Below, one piece after another: positions 63,201 to 64,000 of a DNA stretch of 64,000 nt. The notes beneath the pieces were generated by a model, which saw nothing but the letters and a program-made list of their open reading frames with translations, made no database searches and was not told the origin of the DNA. Source of the stretch: an uncultured bacterium. Its GTDB lineage: Bacteria; Nitrospirota; Thermodesulfovibrionia; Thermodesulfovibrionales; Dissulfurispiraceae. Each line of letters starts with the position of its first letter. Position 1 is the first letter of the stretch. The position numbers and the translations under genes are program-made. Location: assembly GCA_937949555.1 (NCBI GenBank), contig CALEDV010000063.1, positions 1-64,000 of the forward strand. Direction: 5' to 3'.

Positions 63201-64000
63201 CTACTTATCGCCTGTTTTAAATCCCCAAAACCTCAACCTCTCTACCGGAATAGTCCTGACAAAGACATCACTTACTTCATCTACATTGCTGATTATCGCT
63301 ATCTTTAGCCTTTGTGCTATTTTGTGAGTTTCATAAACCGTCCTTTCTTTAAGCACTTCAATATCCACATTTAGCCTACTCTTTTGCCCCATTTGTCTTG
63401 CAGCAATGCCCCTTACACCCTCCACGCCATCCACAGACATGCAAATCCGTCTAATTTCATCAATCTTCTCTGGTTCCAAAGAAGTATCCATTAGACCATT
63501 AATGCCACCCATCAACATCTCCAAGGCAATCCTAAAGATAAAAAAGGCAACGATTATTGCAGCTATAGTATCAGCACTCTCAAAGCCTATCTTTGTCCCT
63601 ATAAGTCCTAAAAGGACAGCCACAGAAGTGAGGCTGTCTGCCTTGCTTTCTGCAGCATCTGCAAGCATTGCAGGGCTATTTAACTGGGTGCCTGCACAGG
63701 TGTTTGAAGAATACATTACATAGCTAAAAAACAAAGAAAGTATAGTTGCAAAAATTGCTATAGCATCAGGGGCCTTGTGTGCGCCACTTTTTAGACTCTC
63801 AAGGGCATCTATGAAGACAGTAACTCCGCATAGGGAAATAAATAGGCTTGCAATGATGGTGCTTATGTATTCAACCTTGCCATAGCCATAAGGATATCTC
63901 TTATCCTTTGGTTTTTCAGCATACTTTAGGGCAACAAGGACAAAGATAGAAGAAATCATATCAGCTATTGAATGCAAGGCATCGGCTATAAGTCCTTTGC
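63201..64000 (-). CDS. mamB: MamB-type cation diffusion facilitator (5' end cut by the window)
   Basis: At least 266 residues are visible; the frame is open to the window edge (KGLIADALHSIADM). It is a CDF transporter with the TM2 metal residues in DALHSIAD, the KRYPYGYGKVEYI loop, NSPAMLADAAESKAD in TM5 and ADTIAA, plus a C-terminal cytoplasmic domain (about 190-260). MY...C.G...NSPA and ADTIAA are closer to MamB than to MamM. In TM5 the usual CDF histidine is a glutamate. MamB organises magnetosome membrane formation and is thought to carry iron. The downstream mamA start follows after 51 bases. Confidence 0.85.
   Translation of the reverse strand, partial: KGLIADALHSIADMISSIFVLVALKYAEKPKDKRYPYGYGKVEYISTIIASLFISLCGVTVFIDALESLKSGAHKAPDAIAIFATILSLFFSYVMYSSNTCAGTQLNSPAMLADAAESKADSLTSVAVLLGLIGTKIGFESADTIAAIIVAFFIFRIALEMLMGGINGLMDTSLEPEKIDEIRRICMSVDGVEGVRGIAARQMGQKSRLNVDIEVLKERTVYETHKIAQRLKIAIISNVDEVSDVFVRTIPVERLRFWGFKTGDK

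Overview
The window looks like the chromosome of a sulfate- or sulfite-metabolising, probably magnetotactic bacterium, most likely in the phylum Nitrospirota (Thermodesulfovibrio / Candidatus Magnetobacterium side). Two things point there. The left end carries a dsrC gene and a dsrMKJOP operon, the membrane complex of dissimilatory sulfite reduction. The right end carries a partial magnetosome gene cluster (mamB, mamA, mamI, mamE) followed by many coiled-coil genes, an arrangement known from Nitrospirota and deltaproteobacterial magnetotactic bacteria. The phylum is an inference from gene content, not from a phylogeny.

Layout. 0-9 kb, minus strand: CbiA/DsrN-like amidase, a HEAT-repeat protein, dsrC with its own promoter and terminator, an RsbRD-domain protein and dsrMKJOP. 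9.4-11.3 kb: an ABC-F ATPase. 11.6-20.6 kb, plus strand: a decayed AAA-ATPase-like pseudogene, a large multi-PAS hybrid kinase, a receiver-NuoE fusion, and housekeeping genes (ubiE-like, yggT, divIVA, hisS, hom). 20.6-42.2 kb, mixed strands: a DnaJ-like protein, mnmG-rsmG, a TonB receptor with a BACON-domain surface protein, clpS-clpA, gspG, uvrC, a FadL porin with an acyl-CoA ligase, an NtrC-type two-component pair, two small secreted proteins and argH.

42.5-64 kb is one 21-kb run of minus-strand genes. In transcription order (right to left) it holds mamB (5' end outside the window), mamA, mamI, mamE, three coiled-coil genes, a TauE permease resembling the C-terminal half of MamO, a coiled-coil/HEAT protein, two more coiled-coil genes, a small hydrophobic protein, another coiled-coil gene and a small four-helix membrane protein. 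Then comes a sensory block (histidine kinase with a dead receiver, receiver-GAF protein, stand-alone CZB zinc-binding domain, two HDOD proteins). The run ends with feoB, a DtxR-type regulator with a FeoA-like tail, a sigma-54 activator, and two small proteins behind a good sigma-54 promoter match. A plausible reading is one locus combining crystal-compartment building (Mam proteins and coiled coils), iron import and its control (FeoB, DtxR), and signalling.

Four copies of a roughly 140-205 bp inverted-repeat element without coding capacity (MITE-like) sit in the long gene-free gaps. No rRNA, tRNA or CRISPR array was recognised by eye.
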